From assembly GCA_017616775.1 (NCBI GenBank), contig JAFZXM010000056.1, forward strand, positions 1 through 53,383: a stretch of DNA of 53,383 nt, given 5' to 3'. This document shows positions 52,326 to 53,383 of the stretch, piece by piece. The number at the start of each line of letters is the position of its first letter. Within the stretch, counting starts at the first letter, position 1. The notes beneath the pieces are model-generated. The model worked only from the letters and a program-made list of their open reading frames with translations, ran no database searches and was not told where the DNA came from. The position numbers were made by a program, and so were the translations under genes. The stretch is from Bacteroidales bacterium (GTDB lineage: Bacteria > Bacteroidota > Bacteroidia > Bacteroidales > WCHB1-69).

Positions 52326-53383
52326 TTATTGTTTGATTACTTTGAGTGTTTGAATATGATTGTCGGAAACGAATTTGATGAAATAGCAACCCGAGGCAAA
52401 TGCTTGCATGTTAATGGTGTTCATGCCGGCAGTAATATCCGTTTGCATCATTTGGCGGCCGTGTATGTCGTAGATATGCATTATGCCGTCTGTTTCACTT
52501 TGTATATTCACCACACCACCGGTGGGGTTAGGATAGCATGTTACGGCATTTATCTGTGCTTCTTCAACAGATACTTCATATACATACCATTCTCTGGAAG
52601 AAAGTTCCCAATCGTCTGCCCCTTCAGTATAGTTATCTACATATAAGATATCGGTATTGTTTTTATATGCATAAGTTATTTTGGTGCATCCTTCTTCCAT
52701 TTGGCAGGATATGACCGAAGTGGGTTTGTTATTATTGTTATATTCTGTAACCATTGACATTACAGAGGTGGAAGAGGGTATAGAAATAATAAATTCCCAG
52801 GAAGTGTTATTATGGTTGTTATCATAGGTGGCTGTAATATAACCTATATTCATGTTATAAAATCCCATATTTCCCACAATGGCAATACTGTCTATATCTC
52901 CTGCTTGGTTTTTGTAAGGATAACCCATTAATTTGTCAAAAGGCATGTCTTCTCCAAAATAGTTGCCCATGTTGATTTCAAACGAGTCACAAGGATAAAG
53001 GTCAAGACCCATGATAGGTATAGTGGTGCTATAATCACTTACTCCGTAAGCATAAATAGCCATCATTAATTCCAATTCGGTTTCACCCATTACATACATT
53101 TGATTATCGGAAGTGCGTTGGCTGTAGTTGTTATTGGTAATGTTTATCGCGGAAGTGTCCCCGTTATCCAATATTACGGAATAGCATCTGATTCCTTGGG
53201 CATCGTACATATGACGGGTGATAATGGTGTCATAATTTTCTATGTCGGAATAAACAGATTCAACCAGTTTGTTGTTATTGTATTGCATGGTAGTGATAGC
53301 AAACAATAAGGAGTCGGTACTGCTTGAGAATTCGTAGTGATAAATGGCGGTAGGATTTTTTTGTGCTATGGTTAATCCGCATA
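52326..53383 (-). CDS. T9SS cargo protein, C-terminal part (partial)
   Basis: The frame stays open to the right edge, so the true start is outside the window. Internal TTG or ATG codons near 53306 should not be taken as the start. The 352 visible residues are polar and Asn-, Asp- and Tyr-rich (YNNNKLVESVY, YDNNHNNTSW, YNNNNKPTS), in the pattern of secreted Bacteroidetes proteins with repeated YD/YN strands. The last 70 or so form a T9SS type A sorting domain (VTCYPNPTGGVVNIQ, IYDIHGRQM, FASGCYFIKF). The function is unknown. It ends just before a strong terminator. Confidence 0.85.
   Translation of the reverse strand, partial: CGLTIAQKNPTAIYHYEFSSSTDSLLFAITTMQYNNNKLVESVYSDIENYDTIITRHMYDAQGIRCYSVILDNGDTSAINITNNNYSQRTSDNQMYVMGETELELMMAIYAYGVSDYSTTIPIMGLDLYPCDSFEINMGNYFGEDMPFDKLMGYPYKNQAGDIDSIAIVGNMGFYNMNIGYITATYDNNHNNTSWEFIISIPSSTSVMSMVTEYNNNNKPTSVISCQMEEGCTKITYAYKNNTDILYVDNYTEGADDWELSSREWYVYEVSVEEAQINAVTCYPNPTGGVVNIQSETDGIMHIYDIHGRQMMQTDITAGMNTINMQAFASGCYFIKFVSDNHIQTLKVIKQ

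Overview
The window looks like chromosomal DNA of a Bacteroidetes bacterium, most likely in or near the Bacteroidales. Three signs support this. Promoters are of the Bacteroidetes type: -7 boxes of the form TAnnTTTG stand before at least 15 transcription units, and there are no Shine-Dalgarno sites. Several secreted proteins end in a type IX secretion (T9SS) sorting domain. The gene families are typical of the group: TonB-dependent receptor with a carboxypeptidase-regulatory N-terminus, BACON domains, DUF1573 and YbbR next to yajC. I see no rRNA, tRNA, CRISPR array, insertion sequence, integrase or phage gene. The region is mostly core genome plus large surface proteins.

Layout. 1-614 (-) is the start of a secreted protein that runs off the left edge. 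It is divergent from, and a paralogue of the N-terminal domain of, a giant 3,793-residue T9SS protein (1016-12397, +) built around four tandem beta-helix modules. Next come prfA-uvrC (+) and rpmB (+). A convergent five-gene operon follows on the minus strand: DUF1573 lipoprotein, yajC, YbbR-like, ribBA and an O-methyltransferase. A 56-residue ORF and a membrane HEYGH protein (+) face a cysteine synthase gene (-). From 30130 down to 21327 (-) lie six closely packed genes: M6 protease, NlpC/P60 peptidase, GNAT acetyltransferase, beta-helix lipoprotein, TonB receptor and a cysteine-rich HMA protein. They may be one transcript.

A dipeptidyl-peptidase III-like lipoprotein (+) converges on three minus-strand genes: an uncharacterised protein, a membrane protein and a nucleoside phosphorylase. 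DUF1015 (-) is divergent from trkA-trkH-TerB/DnaJ (+). A large predicted outer-membrane protein (+) converges, with a 4-nt overlap, on merR-murD (-). A small barrel-like protein is followed by a tight five-gene operon: sppA, an unknown single-pass membrane protein, an S41 C-terminal processing protease, a radical-SAM protein and a DUF6873-like protein. At 50973-51146 there is a remnant of a Dam/D12-type adenine methyltransferase. A dCMP-deaminase and kinase pair (-) and the C-terminal part of another T9SS cargo protein (-), cut by the right edge, complete the window.

How the genes fit together. The strongest themes are cell-surface and secreted proteins (three T9SS cargo proteins and a related N-terminal fragment, two lipoproteins, a TonB receptor, two barrel-like proteins) and envelope proteolysis (M6, M49-like, NlpC/P60, SppA, CtpA). 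No T9SS machinery gene is certain here. The least described items are the giant modular protein with its divergent paralogue, the six-gene protease-to-metal-receptor cluster, the unknown protein between the two serine peptidases, and the dead methyltransferase behind an apparently intact promoter. I did not find a clear new defence or mobile system.
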